From Clonostachys chloroleuca (taxonomy: Eukaryota > Ascomycota > Sordariomycetes > Hypocreales > Bionectriaceae), in the NCBI GenBank assembly GCA_037952775.1, contig JBANAY010000003.1, positions 4,898,001 through 4,962,000 on the forward strand: 64,000 nucleotides of DNA. The letters run 5' to 3'. A program made the translations under genes and the position numbers. Shown piece by piece: positions 38,161-48,710 of this stretch. Numbering within the stretch: the stretch's first letter is position 1; each line of letters opens with the position of its first letter. Below the pieces are notes generated by a model that saw only the letters and a program-made list of their open reading frames with translations, was not told where the DNA came from and searched no databases.

Positions 38161-40521
38161 ATGGGATCGGATCGCCCTTTTGCCTGCAGCGCATGTTCGC
38201 AGACATTCACACGAAATGTGAGCGGATCTGTATTCGTGCCATCTATTCGGAAGCACTGACCTCTTTCGATCCCGTAGGAGAACCTAGTGCGACATAGACG
38301 ATCTAGTACGGCCCTTCATTTCCCCATCTCCTCATTACAGATCCTTGGCTAGCGGAGCTGACTGGAAGGGCAGGACATGGGGATAGCACGTGTAATAAGC
38401 CATATGCATGTTTCTCCTGCAACGCATCATTTTCAAGAAGGGATGTGTGCAAACGCCATGTCGAGAGATGCCGTGGCATCCCAACTCACCCCTCACGTCG
38501 AGAAGCATCTGAAGAGGCAATTAGGGAAACGATCCGGATTCAAAACTCATCTGTTAGTCCACAGGAGGTCTTTACAAGCCCAAAGGTCGCCGTAATCAGC
38601 CCAGGGAATCACCGAGATTCTTGGGGACAAACATTGTCTGAGATATCTCCACCAGATAATGGGTAGACACTCCCTTCTGCTCAAATGCCATAACGTCACT
38701 TACTAACTGTGAGACCTCGGCTAGATTCCTCAAGACGAGCTATGACTCTCACATATCAGCCTACTTTAATTATTTCCACCCTTCATTTCCGCTGCTCCAT
38801 CGATCCACAGCACTTGGTACGGGCCCTCAATCGCTAAAGAGCATGGTGCTTGCCATAGGCAGTGTTTACAGCGCCCGGAAACTCCCTGAAGATGAAATTT
38901 CATCCGGTCTGCGTGAAAGTCGAGATGTCTGGGAGACGGTTTACGCTCACCTTTATAACATTGTGAGAATTTTCTGTTCTTTTCGTAGCCCCCGATTTCC
39001 TCTGACCATGAGGCGTGCCCAGATGGATTCAGATTGGCAGAACCTTCGGAAACCAGGTGTTATCCAAGCCTCGATCCTGTGCATTATATATGGCGCCTAC
39101 ATGGGCGAGCCTTCGCACTATAGCAAGGCCAGAAAGATGCTGCGCGCTCTTGTAGATGTATGAACGCAAACTGTGAACCGAGACTGACAAATCGCTAACT
39201 CGGAGTGAGAAAAAAAGGCTTCTCAGGAACTTGGCTTGCTCACGCAAACATTAGTTCTAACATCTCCCCGATCCTGGATTCAAGCCTACGATGATTCTCC
39301 CAACAATCACGCTCCATCATTGCATGAAAACTGGATGAGTTATGTGGAGGAAGAAGCCATGAAACTTGCCATCTATAGCCTTCTTTTCCTGGACTTCCAC
39401 ATCTTTTATCCATGCAATATCAGGTCCATTACATCTTCTATGGACATGGACTGGGAACTCCCATTTTCCTCTATGCTCTGGGAAGCAGAGAACGAAGTGG
39501 TTTGGATGAGAAGTTTGAACGATGACTCGCGGGTCAAGCGCCTAAGAGAGTCAGCGACGGACTTCAGTTTGATTTGCCCTACCACCAAGTCACTAACCTT
39601 AGCGATGCAGTCTCTGATGAGTGACTCCCCGAGGCCTGCTTTACTTACCGCCCTGGTAGCGTCACCTTTCACCACTCTCTTCGTTTTGACCAGCATCGAC
39701 GCTTTGGTTCGGGACTTCACGCGCTCCTACTACCAACTTCCCCCAATCTGGCCGACCCCTCAGCCTATCACATTCTCACGCAGACCCAGACGCGGCAGGT
39801 TGTTGCCGCGCTGAAACACATTCTACGGCTCTCAACTGATCAAGACATCCACTGGGATGCGAAAAACCAGCCACTTTGGACAACTATCCAGCGGATGGTG
39901 CTGGACGTGAGAATATCCCTCTGCAAGCCAGATGATCTGCTGATTGGCGGGATCGTCGACAGCAACATCTTCGCCGGATTGGCCACGGCAACACACTTGG
40001 CACTAGGCCAATATTCTGGCTCAAGGCGGTCGCTGCAGTCGCTCCTCGACAATATCACCGGCGACGACGTCATTCTTGTGATGCTTGATGATATCTCTGA
40101 TGTTCTTCACCAAGTCCTTGGGGAGAACCGCCAAGATGCATTTTCTGAGGCTCCATGGACGTCCGTAGCTACCTACCGCGTGATTCTCACGGTATGGCGT
40201 TCTCTGCGATGGGCTGCTGGCCAAGTCCGCGACAGGAACGGCGGAGAAGAACCAGTATCCTCACTAGAGCGTCGGTTCACTGTACCAAACGTAGTATTGA
40301 ATGCGATCATGGAGGCTGTTTTGTCCGAGCAAGAACGGATGGTGCAGCGGACAACATATGTTATGGCCCCCAGTGCGAGTGAGGTGCGGTTCAAGGAGGC
40401 TGTGCTGCAGTTCTGGAAGGAGAGGAGTGTTTGGGCAATTGGGCCGTTTATGGAGAACCTTGTTGCTGATCCAGCTTGCGATTCATTCGCGCTTTTGCCT
40501 GTAGAACAGTCCTTAACATAA
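38161..40521 (+). CDS. C2H2 zinc-finger transcription factor with fungal-specific regulatory domain, frameshifted
   Basis: Exons: 38161-38217, 38278-38305, 38341-38662, 38725-39157, 39218-40521. Two N-terminal fingers: ACSACSQTFTRNENLVRH, in which the second His position reads Asn, and ACFSCNASFSRRDVCKRHVERC, a C2HC finger usual in this fungal class. From about residue 155 follows the fungal transcription-factor middle domain (AYFNYFHPSFPLLHR, then RALVD-ASQELGLLTQT). Intron 2 is only 35 bp as drawn. At the C-run 39740-39744 the frame must shift by one missing base for homology-like continuity (YYQLPP then LADPSAYHILTQ), and the exon sum (2144) is one short; restored length would be 714 residues. 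It sits between the MFS carrier and the HIBADH-like gene and is the best candidate for the pathway-specific regulator. Confidence 0.75.
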
Positions 40522-40905
40522 TAGCAAATGCTCAGTTGTATACTATATTGAATATGAAGAAAGGAAGCGAGACACCCTACCCCAGTTGGACATGTGATCC
40601 ATGTTATAGATTGCCTACAACACGCTTACTCTCCTGATTTTAGAGTGAGGCCTGATATGCTACTCCACCACGAGGGGCTCCCGAGGTGGAGGAGATGGTG
40701 GTGGTGGAGCTCCGCCTCCAGCTTGGCTAGATATCTTAACTATTTGTTGAAACTTCAAAAATTCCTATTTTAACACCGCAAAGAAGATACAGTTCTTTAC
40801 CAGTCGATTCACCCACCCCTTGTTATAATTCCGCTGATAATTACTCACAAGATCTCTACGTAACAGTTTCACACATCTTTCAGCCGAGAAAAACTGAATA
40901 TCAAA
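40522..40905. other. intergenic with G-rich element
   Basis: Between the C2H2 regulator and the second HIBADH-like gene. A G-rich/C-rich block at 40668-40720 includes TGGAGCTCCG (40705-40714), one base off the palindrome seen elsewhere in the cluster. Its reverse complement shares GGAGCTCCACCAC with 28965-28977. Confidence 0.5.
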
Positions 40906-42018
40906 ATGTCACAGGAGACAATTGGTTGGGTATGTGTAATTCCTCTCCTGTCACTATATTCGTTGACCGTCGGATGGAATAGTATGGACTGGGATCCATG
41001 GGCATCAAGATGGCACTGAACCTCCAGAGGCATTTATCTGCACAGGGAATGGCTCCTCTGCGTTACAGTAACCGCACGCTATCGAAAGGGGAAGAACTTC
41101 AAAAAATCGGGGCTATCCCGGAACCCGAGTTTGAGGAGTTAGTGAACCGATCATCCATCATCTTCACTATGGTAGGATCGCGCTTGGTACCCAAAAGCAC
41201 CTGAGAAATCGCTTATGTTAGATAGATTACCGATGACCAAGTGCTGGAGAAGCTTGTCGCCGAGGTGTTGCAGAAAGATATCAATCTGCAGGGGAAGATT
41301 TGGATCGACACTTCCACGGTACACCCTGAAACATGCCATAGATGCTTCACGAAACTCACTGAGAGAGGCGCTACGTTTGTGGCATCTCCTGTATTCGGGG
41401 CCAGTCCGGTAGCGGCCGAGGGAAAGCTCATATTCGCCATTGCTGGCACAGCCAGTGCCATTGATCGGCTACGGCCCTTTATCATCGATGTCATGGGTCG
41501 AAAGATGATTGAAATGGGGGAAGACGTTCGTAAATCAAGTCTTCTGAAAATCTCCGGGTATGTCTTCCAGAGTCCGATTCTACCTTCATGCTGAGACTCG
41601 TCTACTAATTTCTGCCAGGAACATTTTTGTGCTTGGATTTCAAGAACTGATTGCGGAGGCCCAGGTATTTGCAGAGAAGTCAGAGCTCGGAACGGCACAG
41701 ATGGAAGAGTTTATCGGGATTATGTTTGGACCTGTTCTGCAAAGTTATTCGAGACGTATGACTTCGGGCGCCTACGCCCCTCCTCTGAATGTCACCCCTG
41801 GCTTCTCAGCGGCTCTAGCTACCAAGGATTGCAAGCACGCTTTGTCAATGGCTCAAGAGAACGGCACACGTTTGAAGACATTGGAGGCGGCACTTGGGCA
41901 TCTAATAGCTGCGCGGGAGTACGCTGGGGAGTCCCTTGATAGTTCGTCTATGTATGGCGCGGTTCGGTTGGAGGCAGAACTCCCGTTCTGGAATGGAAAC
42001 AGTCGACAGAGCAATTAG
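40906..42018 (+). CDS. 3-hydroxyisobutyrate-dehydrogenase-like reductase (single domain)
   Basis: A 314-residue beta-hydroxyacid-dehydrogenase-family enzyme. Exons 40906-40929, 40983-41171, 41226-41557, 41619-42018 sum to 945 bases in frame. The NAD(P) motif is GLGSMG at residues 10-15, followed by a basic residue pattern (SNRTLSKGEEL) that suggests NADPH, the substrate loop IDTSTVHPET and FGASPVAAEG, and the catalytic helix KISGNIF with the Lys-x3-Asn signature intact. Relatives reduce short beta-hydroxy acid semialdehydes, succinic semialdehyde-like aldehydes or imines. In contrast to the tandem protein at 29-31 kb it keeps its catalytic Lys, so the pair might combine an active and an inactive member. 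Likely the last gene of the NRPS cluster. Confidence 0.88.
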
Positions 42019-43109
42019 GGAAGACATGATATTAGAGACAAAAATCGTTATGGTACCCTATTCAGCGTACTTTGTATTGATTAGATGGTTCAAAATGGAA
42101 AGCTATGCCCAAGCGGTATAGGGCGGTGGGAGATGAATGCCATGACTTGGGTATTGCAACAACGAGGGTGCCTCTTGGCTTAAAGATTAAGCCAACTAAA
42201 CTGAATGCTGGAGAAAAAAGGCAAAATTTCGCGCAAATTACTTTAATATAAACGTATGCCGTATCAATAAGGTCAATAATAGGGAGTGAACTTATCGTAG
42301 AAATTTAAAAGCGGCACTATTAAGAATAGGAGGTAAGATGTAACAGCTTCTATAATATTAAGTAAAAGGGATGAATAAACTTAATAAACAAGGAGCTAAT
42401 GGCAATGCCTAGCATTAAAACACGACCAATCTATGAAAATGAGAGGTCCGTGGTGGCACCCGGATTAAGCTTCAGCCCCATTGCTCAACGCCAGCAAAGT
42501 TCAGCATGAACAACAACACGAACATCATTTGTGACCGGCGTCATAGCTACATCAAGAATGCAATTCTTGGAGATAATTTTAGTCCCGCCTCCACTCTAAC
42601 CACCAATAAGCCCTAAAATCCCCCCTCCCTTAGGCTCATTCCCGCATATGGTGCCCATCCACTCAATCTTGCTTTAGAGATTGAGTTCGAGATGACCTAT
42701 CTGAAAATTTGGGGTCACCTCGAGCCAAGGCACAGTAGTCGTGACTTCAGAATCTAACTGCCTCAATATTCTCAGCCAAAGTAGGAATGTTGTTTGCAAG
42801 CCCCTTACAACACTGGCGATGCTCCTATGTGGTCTTTTGATTTCGAGATCTATATTAACAAAGCAAATTGGCCATCATATTTTGACCACGAGACTCTGTC
42901 ATGAACGGATCTGATGGGTCTGAATTAAAGTTCATCAAGTTTTTGAACAACTTTAGGTATTGTGACTGTTACATTCTTACTAACGCAACACGCAAATGCG
43001 AACCAGTAGCACTGCTTCTTGCATTTCGCTCTTAATAAATTGCACCATTCTCCAGTTTTCATAATATTTCATTTGCCATCCCAGTTAATCATAGGAGGCG
43101 ATTGTCACC
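42019..43109. other. intergenic, AT-rich right flank of the cluster
   Basis: 1.1 kb without a gene. Bases 42180-42420 are strongly AT-rich. The rest has no recognisable coding content. Plausible right boundary of the NRPS cluster. Confidence 0.5.
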
Positions 43110-44403
43110 ATGTCGGATATGCTGGAGGCACACCAGGCACATTTTCATATACATGGGGCCGCAGCACGGATGTCTTTCTCACTGCGATCCTTCTCCCCCA
43201 TTTTCTCCCTCCCTATTGTCGTGGTGCGGCTTTGGACAAGTAAATTTATTGTCAGGAGATGGCACCCAGATGATAGTACGTAACTTGTGAGCAAACCTAC
43301 CTGGAAGTCAATACTGAAACTAACCCTTGCTTAGCTCTCGCCATGATTGCAACGGTAAGACTTGTCGTTACTCTAATTATCACTAACACCAGCCAACCTT
43401 CAACGTTGAATAGATTTTTGCGATCCTTCATTCAGTAATGGTTTGTATAGGTAACAGGTGCCTCTCTACGACTACCATCCGTGAGAAACATGCTAATGAA
43501 TACTGCTCTAGAGGCTCGTCTCGGTGCTGGCGATCATCTCGTCAATTTTTCTCCATCAAATTTGGAGCTGCTCCTTAATGTACGGTATTGAAACCCCCGA
43601 AATCACCATAACCTGTAATTTGAACATGTGTCGACGATATTGATATATACAAACAGGTAGGCAGATGGGGTGGTGTCCCGCTTTACAATCTGACTACGGT
43701 TTTTATCAAAGCGAGCATTCTTATGTTCTACCAGCGGTTCAACGCAAACCGTGCTCTCGAGATCACTACCCACGCCGTTCTCGCGGTAGTCGTAGCGTAC
43801 AGCTTGGTGAACATCATCGCCAGCTTTGCGCTAGATTGCTCTAACCCAGAAAAGTGTGATCGGCTCTTTGTGGCCTATATCGTCTGCGCGGCGCTGAATG
43901 TGGCGACCGATGTCGCAATTCTACTACTTCCGTTCTGGATACTTTGTCCACTACAAGTATCAACCGGGCGAAAGATCGCTATCGGCATGGTGCTGATGGG
44001 AGGCAGGTTGTATGTATTTCCAGACTCTGAGCAAACCATGCTATATGCTAATCCTGCTAGTGTCTCCGCCGTCAGTATACTGCGACTAGTGATAACCATT
44101 CAGACGGACAAGGAACTGGATACGACCTATGCTTGGGGGAATAGCGTCAAATGGAGTCTCATTGAAACATGGTGTGGGCTTATATGCGCTTGCTTACCAT
44201 GCATCAAGCCAGCCCTCAATCGCTACTTTCCCCGCGTTTCGTCATGTAAACTTTTTAAGAAGAGAGGACCAGCAGATATGGGGAAGAAGTCGGGTCAGTT
44301 AGTACTGTATGACGAATGGCTGGAGATTTTGCCTGGAGCTGCTCAACTTTGTGCAAGCGCAAGAAGGGTGGTGGTAGGACGACGACGACGACGACGACTG
44401 TAG
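43110..44403 (+). CDS. SAT4/PTH11-like rhodopsin-fold membrane protein
   Basis: A 327-residue integral membrane protein rebuilt from six short exons: 43110-43275, 43335-43354, 43414-43450, 43512-43579, 43657-44006, 44061-44403 (sum 984). The ATG at 43110 has a CACC context. The joined protein shows the family's features: an amphipathic start with RRWHPDD before helix 2, MVCIEARLGAG after it, then NLTTVFIKASILMFYQRF, a Cys pair in the extracellular loop (DCSNPEKCD), and LLLPFWIL with further helices. The last ~60 residues are hydrophilic and end in an Arg run. Members are putative plasma-membrane sensors or receptors; function unknown. The last intron (44007-44060) is 54 bp and free of in-frame stops, so retention would be tolerated. 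Confidence 0.8.
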
Positions 44404-44822
44404 CCCTGCCGGCACCCTGACAGCCCCATCGATCCTCGCCGGACTTGTCGTTCTGGTCTCTCATTCTTTCTATATGAACGTACGAGCTCATGCTCTTTTC
44501 CTTGTCTCTATCGTCCAACAACCCAGCTCAACGGCTCTCTCGCAGGCCTCAGCTAGTCGTAGTCAAATGTAGCTGAGATTCGGTTCTAAGTGCTCATTCT
44601 TAGTTCTGTCCCCCTTTCTCTCTGCATTCCATCCATTCAACCTTACCTCATGCTTAGGAATCAGTGCAAGTTTCCTTTAATTAGAATGTAAGCCTTGCTC
44701 ATAAAGCCATGCCGATATGGGGACGTGTTATAAATAAAGTATCATCGCATTGTGATTAATGTAGATTTTTAGCTGAAAAGGTTTCATTTCTAGCTCATGG
44801 TTGTGCTCAATATACCACTCCT
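44404..44822. other. convergent 3' flanks
   Basis: Between the 3' ends of the SAT4-like (plus) and GPCR-like (minus) genes. No gene, no notable repeat. Confidence 0.55.
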
Positions 44823-46139
44823 CTAATACCATGAAGCCCAACTGCGTTTGATCCTGGGCAAAACCTTTCTTACATAGATCCCCTCAAGGTTGTGGCGTAA
44901 ATGGCGGTCAAATCCATAGGTCAACGCATTCGCACACCCTATAAACTGAGTCGAGACTTGGAGTGCAGCTATTGTCCTCGTTGATGGCGGATGACCTGTT
45001 GCCTCCATAAAGCGGCCCACAAGGCCCGGTATCCAAAGAATGACATACATGATAGGATAGGCATTGAGTAGAAGCATTCTTCTGATCTCTCGCTCGATCG
45101 GGCGGGATTCCGATCGTATTGGGAATTCGCTAGCGTTTGTTCGGATTGCCAACTCTCGATTGCTGCCCTCGTAGCGGCCATGTGCAGGATGTACAGCTGC
45201 TTCTGGTATTTTCAAATCCAGCTCTCTTATTTCATGCCTCGGAGTGCTCGCTGCCTTTTCTAGACCCTTCTCTGCAGTTGTTCGACTGGATGATCTGTCG
45301 TTATTAGAGGAATTGCAATCTATCTCTTCGTGTCGTATTCCATGATATACTATCATCCCCCGAGATCGCGACGGACGTATGCCCACCAGAGGTATCCTTG
45401 CCGAGCCATGGGATTGGGTTTGCGGTGTATGGTTCGAGCTGAATTGCCACTTCAAATAACCCCAGATACAGATATGTATGATGACAGTAGAGGATATAAC
45501 GCTGAATCGCCAGCTATGAGTGAGGGCTAGTCGCAGATCAGGACGGTTAGATGAGATCCAACACCAATTCCCACCGACGACTGTCATACTATCCGTGGCA
45601 GTAGCGGCGGTGCTAGTAATCACGGGAATGATCCAGACAGCAACACACACAAGAATCATCATTCGAAGCGATGCATTCAAAATGTTGCCAATTCTCAACA
45701 CGACCAGGAGAGTGACTAAAGCGATAGAAAATATGGAGAAGTCGGCCGCTTGCACCGAAAGCTGCCCGAGAAAGCCTTGGATTGTGCACCCAACGCCAGG
45801 ATGAAGTTGGCTATCTCGCAAGCGTATGATGCCCGATACAGAATTTGTCAGAGAATTGATGAACTCTGTGTCGTATGGAATGGTTAGCTTCCCTCAAATA
45901 CCTGGCTGTGAGGTCTTACCAGCAACTGTGAGGTTCAAGACTAATGTATGTCGCATATGACGGATTTGATGGCGGTAGATGAAGAAAGAGACGAGAACAA
46001 AAGCGTTCGCAATACTGGAAAGAAAGCTCCCGGTCAACGTCAATGTTGCAATAACAGTATCCATATTCTTCTGCAGTCTTAGCTCCTGATGATAAGGAGC
46101 AACTGGGCAGCTGATACAACTGCTAGTGATCGTATTCAC
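44823..46139 (-). CDS. Git3/cAMP-receptor-like G-protein-coupled receptor
   Basis: A 420-residue seven-helix receptor in two exons, 46139-45920 and 45865-44823; the intron (45866-45919) joins LNLTVA to EFINSLTNS. Helices 1 and 2 read SSIANAFVLVSFF and HTLVLNLTVAEFINSL, typical of the glucose-sensor/cAMP-receptor (Git3, Dictyostelium CAR) class. Cys in the first extracellular segment (VGCTIQGF) and WCWIS in the second could form the usual disulphide. A long cytoplasmic loop of about 110 polar residues separates helices 5 and 6, and helix 6/7 contains the YPIMYVILWIPGL motif. It should signal through a heterotrimeric G protein at the plasma membrane. The ligand is unknown. Confidence 0.85.
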
Positions 46140-47429
46140 ATAGGAAGTATAATAGAGACCAGCTGAGCCCGTGGCATCCGCATAGTGAAATTGATCCGGC
46201 GTAAAAAAGTCAAACCAATTAAGTACATAGTAGCTAGCAATTTAGCATCACTCAATGATTCATAACGGTGAGGCCGAACTGATTTCAAAGCTTGCGTGAC
46301 CAGTGACATGCATCCCTTGCCACGGCCCGTTGCTTCCACGGGCCGCTGCTGCCACGACCCGCGAGGCGGCACTGATGTCAAAGGACCTGAAACTTCGCTT
46401 CAAGGTTTCCCCTGAGTTTGGGCCCCTTCATCGTATATGAGAATACTATGCTGAAGTGACGAACACATGCCAACTCTTGGTGGATCCCGCCTTTCAAGGC
46501 TCAGTCACACACCCCTGCTCTGGCATCATCCGCTGACCTTTTCCCGAAATCATCCCCGAGTTTTGTGCCGACTCTATTCTAATTCGTTTTCCAACACATG
46601 TACCCACTGTCACTGTCTTACCTTTTCCCGAAACCATTCCCGACTTTATTCTAGCGGTTCTGTTTCGATTCCACTTCCAGTGGTCACGATCCCAGATATG
46701 CCAAAGTTTCAAAGCAGCCCGACAAAGCCCACGACAGTCAGCTATTTCATCGCTACATATTTGACAGACTAAGTAAGAATCAACACTCTTTCTAGAGGAA
46801 TAATGCTCTGAGAAGTCACTACTAAAATGATACAAATAAAACTTTGAGGATTGGGAATAATTCTTCTATGTAGTTCAAGAATACCGGCTAGCCAACAGCC
46901 TGGGCCGAAACTACAGGAAGATGAAGGAACATAGCGACGATCCCCCGGATTATAGCCAGCTCGTCAAACCTTTCAGTCAAACAGACCCGCCTAATTATCG
47001 GGATGACACTGCCTAGCACTGCAAGTTTCAGATATCGAACAAATTATGGCTTCTAGAACCCTATAATTTCCGCCGGTAGACTTGGCAAGTTGCGCAGGGA
47101 AGGCAGAAACACTGTGTAGCATCGAATGTCACCAGTGGCGTCATCCTGTTCATGCTGCAGATACATTTGGAAGGGATACGACATCTCTTAATTTAATCTA
47201 GACTACGCGAGGTTGTAATCACACGTGAGCTAAGTTCGGCACGGTCCGAAACAGAGGAAACTGAACGGTTTTTCGGTGGGACCTAGCGAAAATCATTGCA
47301 GTATAGGTACTATTCTAACACGCCCAGCATGGTATATCTACATCATCCTAGACCATATCCCATCTCGGCACCCCCGCTCCTTGGAAAAGCAACTCAACTA
47401 GCTAGTAAACAGAAGGCTATGCTCAACCC
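46140..47429. other. intergenic with hairpin and partial duplication
   Basis: 1.3 kb upstream of the GPCR-like gene and downstream of the small secreted protein. CGGCCCGT (46323-46330) and ACGGGCCG (46338-46345) form an 8 bp hairpin stem. CTTTTCCCGAAA-type segments at 46536-46581 and 46620-46656 look like an imperfect duplication. No gene supported. Confidence 0.5.
46536..46656. repeat. imperfect direct duplication, ~84 bp spacing
   Basis: Both copies begin ACCTTTTCCCGAAA, continue with CAT-CCCGA and end in TATTCTA; the second copy lacks about nine bases. Origin unknown; it may be an old local duplication. Confidence 0.5.
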
Positions 47430-47892
47430 TTAGTCCGCCTCGGCGCCCTGCGCTCCACACTTCTGTTCGCAATAATAGGTGAACAATAGGAAGGTTAGCA
47501 ATAGCTTATAGTTTCAAGTCAGGGAGTCTCTTACCTCATCACCTCCGATATGGCTGTTAGCCGAATTGCAGAGAGTCCCATCCTGAAATCCCGACTCAGC
47601 TTCAAGAACTCTCAATGTGTGGATTGTAACCTACAAAAGTGCAGTCGGGGCATTGGTCCCACTGCTTGTCGCCGGTGTTGCGCTTCAAGTAGAAGTCGCA
47701 AGCGCATTGTGTCGCGTTAGGGAGGAGTTCGAAGCTGGATCCGTCCCTGCCGGTCACGCATGCTGCGGATTTGTGCAGGTCGGCATGGACGCTTAAAGAG
47801 AATTAACTGTTAATAATGCAATATGAGTTTTTGAGAAGGACATTCTACCTGCTAGCGATTGCGAGAATCAACACAACGATAGAGTGCTTCAT
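47430..47892 (-). CDS. small secreted cysteine-rich protein (93 residues)
   Basis: Four short exons: 47892-47849, 47791-47635, 47582-47535, 47462-47430, sum 282 bases, all with GT..AG borders and correct phases. The first exon encodes a clean signal peptide (MKHSIVVLILAIASS). The mature part has seven Cys, arranged C, C-x-C, C-x2-C, C, C, one N-glycosylation site (NAT) and a short acidic C-terminus ending GAEAD. No family recognised; length, signal and Cys content fit a small secreted effector- or antifungal-like protein, which is inference. Each exon is too short to stand out as an open frame, so automated annotation could miss it. Confidence 0.7.
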
Positions 47893-48710
47893 GGTGGCTG
47901 ATATGATTGTTTGAAAGATCGTTGAGGAGAAGCAGAATGTTGTCATTTGGTTAAGAATTTAGCTAGTAGTGCAACCCAGTCTACTTATACTAGCGGGATA
48001 GGGTTCTATTCTTGACTTGAGCGTTGGAGATAGTTCAAATGCTAGGGTATCGACTACGTATTGAAGCTCAAGATATTAGCCCTCCAAACTAGGAAGCCAA
48101 CCTGAAACCATCCACTTTAACTGTCATGCAGCCCGTATCTGCAAGATTTTCGGACGGACATGTAGCCAGGGACACAGTTGCAAGACTTAGAAACAGCAAA
48201 CTTCAGCCTCCGCGAATCAGATGCTAGCGGTTTGATGACCCTTGTGATTCGAGAGTTTCAAAACTAACCACAATCGTAGCATTCAGCAAACTACTTCATT
48301 CATGTTCCAGGGATTCAGTGCCCCGAAAAGATTTGTCAAGACTGTGCTGCTCAAATAGGTCAAGAAGACAAGGGAGTGAGGCTTCTCTACTAGATTCAAT
48401 GAAATGAGCTGACGAGTCAAGTGGCTCCATTCGGCATCACCGATGCATGCTCAAGTTTGGTAGTCAGGGCAGTGACAGTAGATGAGGGGTTTCAGGCTAG
48501 AGTGAGAAAGGATTTGCATGAAGCTATTGTTGGATAGAATTCAGACTAAGAAGCGTTAAGGCGTCCTGTTACTCATGATACCAACTATTTAAATAGTTGG
48601 TGATTCCTCTGCCTAAGAAAGACTCTTCACCACAAGTCACAGTTCCTCATCGATCAGTAGTCATTTGTTTCATCTCAGTTACTACTACAGTTGTATATTC
48701 CTTGACCAAG
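47893..48710. other. intergenic, divergent promoters of two secreted-protein genes
   Basis: 0.8 kb between the divergent small secreted protein and the Kex2-type secreted protein. It contains a 22 bp palindrome (48580-48601) about 110 bp before the latter's ATG. Confidence 0.5.
48580..48601. promoter_or_regulatory. 22 bp perfect palindrome around ATTTAAAT
   Basis: CCAACTATTTAAATAGTTGG with one more paired base on each side, about 110 bp upstream of the ATG at 48711. Its AT core could act as a TATA-like element and the whole as a dimer-binding operator. Function unproven. Confidence 0.5.

Noticed and set aside
46136..46381. Minus-strand 81-codon frame as an N-terminal extension of the GPCR-like gene
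   Set aside because: It ends in its own stop just before the receptor ATG at 46139 and is in another frame; the receptor already starts just before helix 1.
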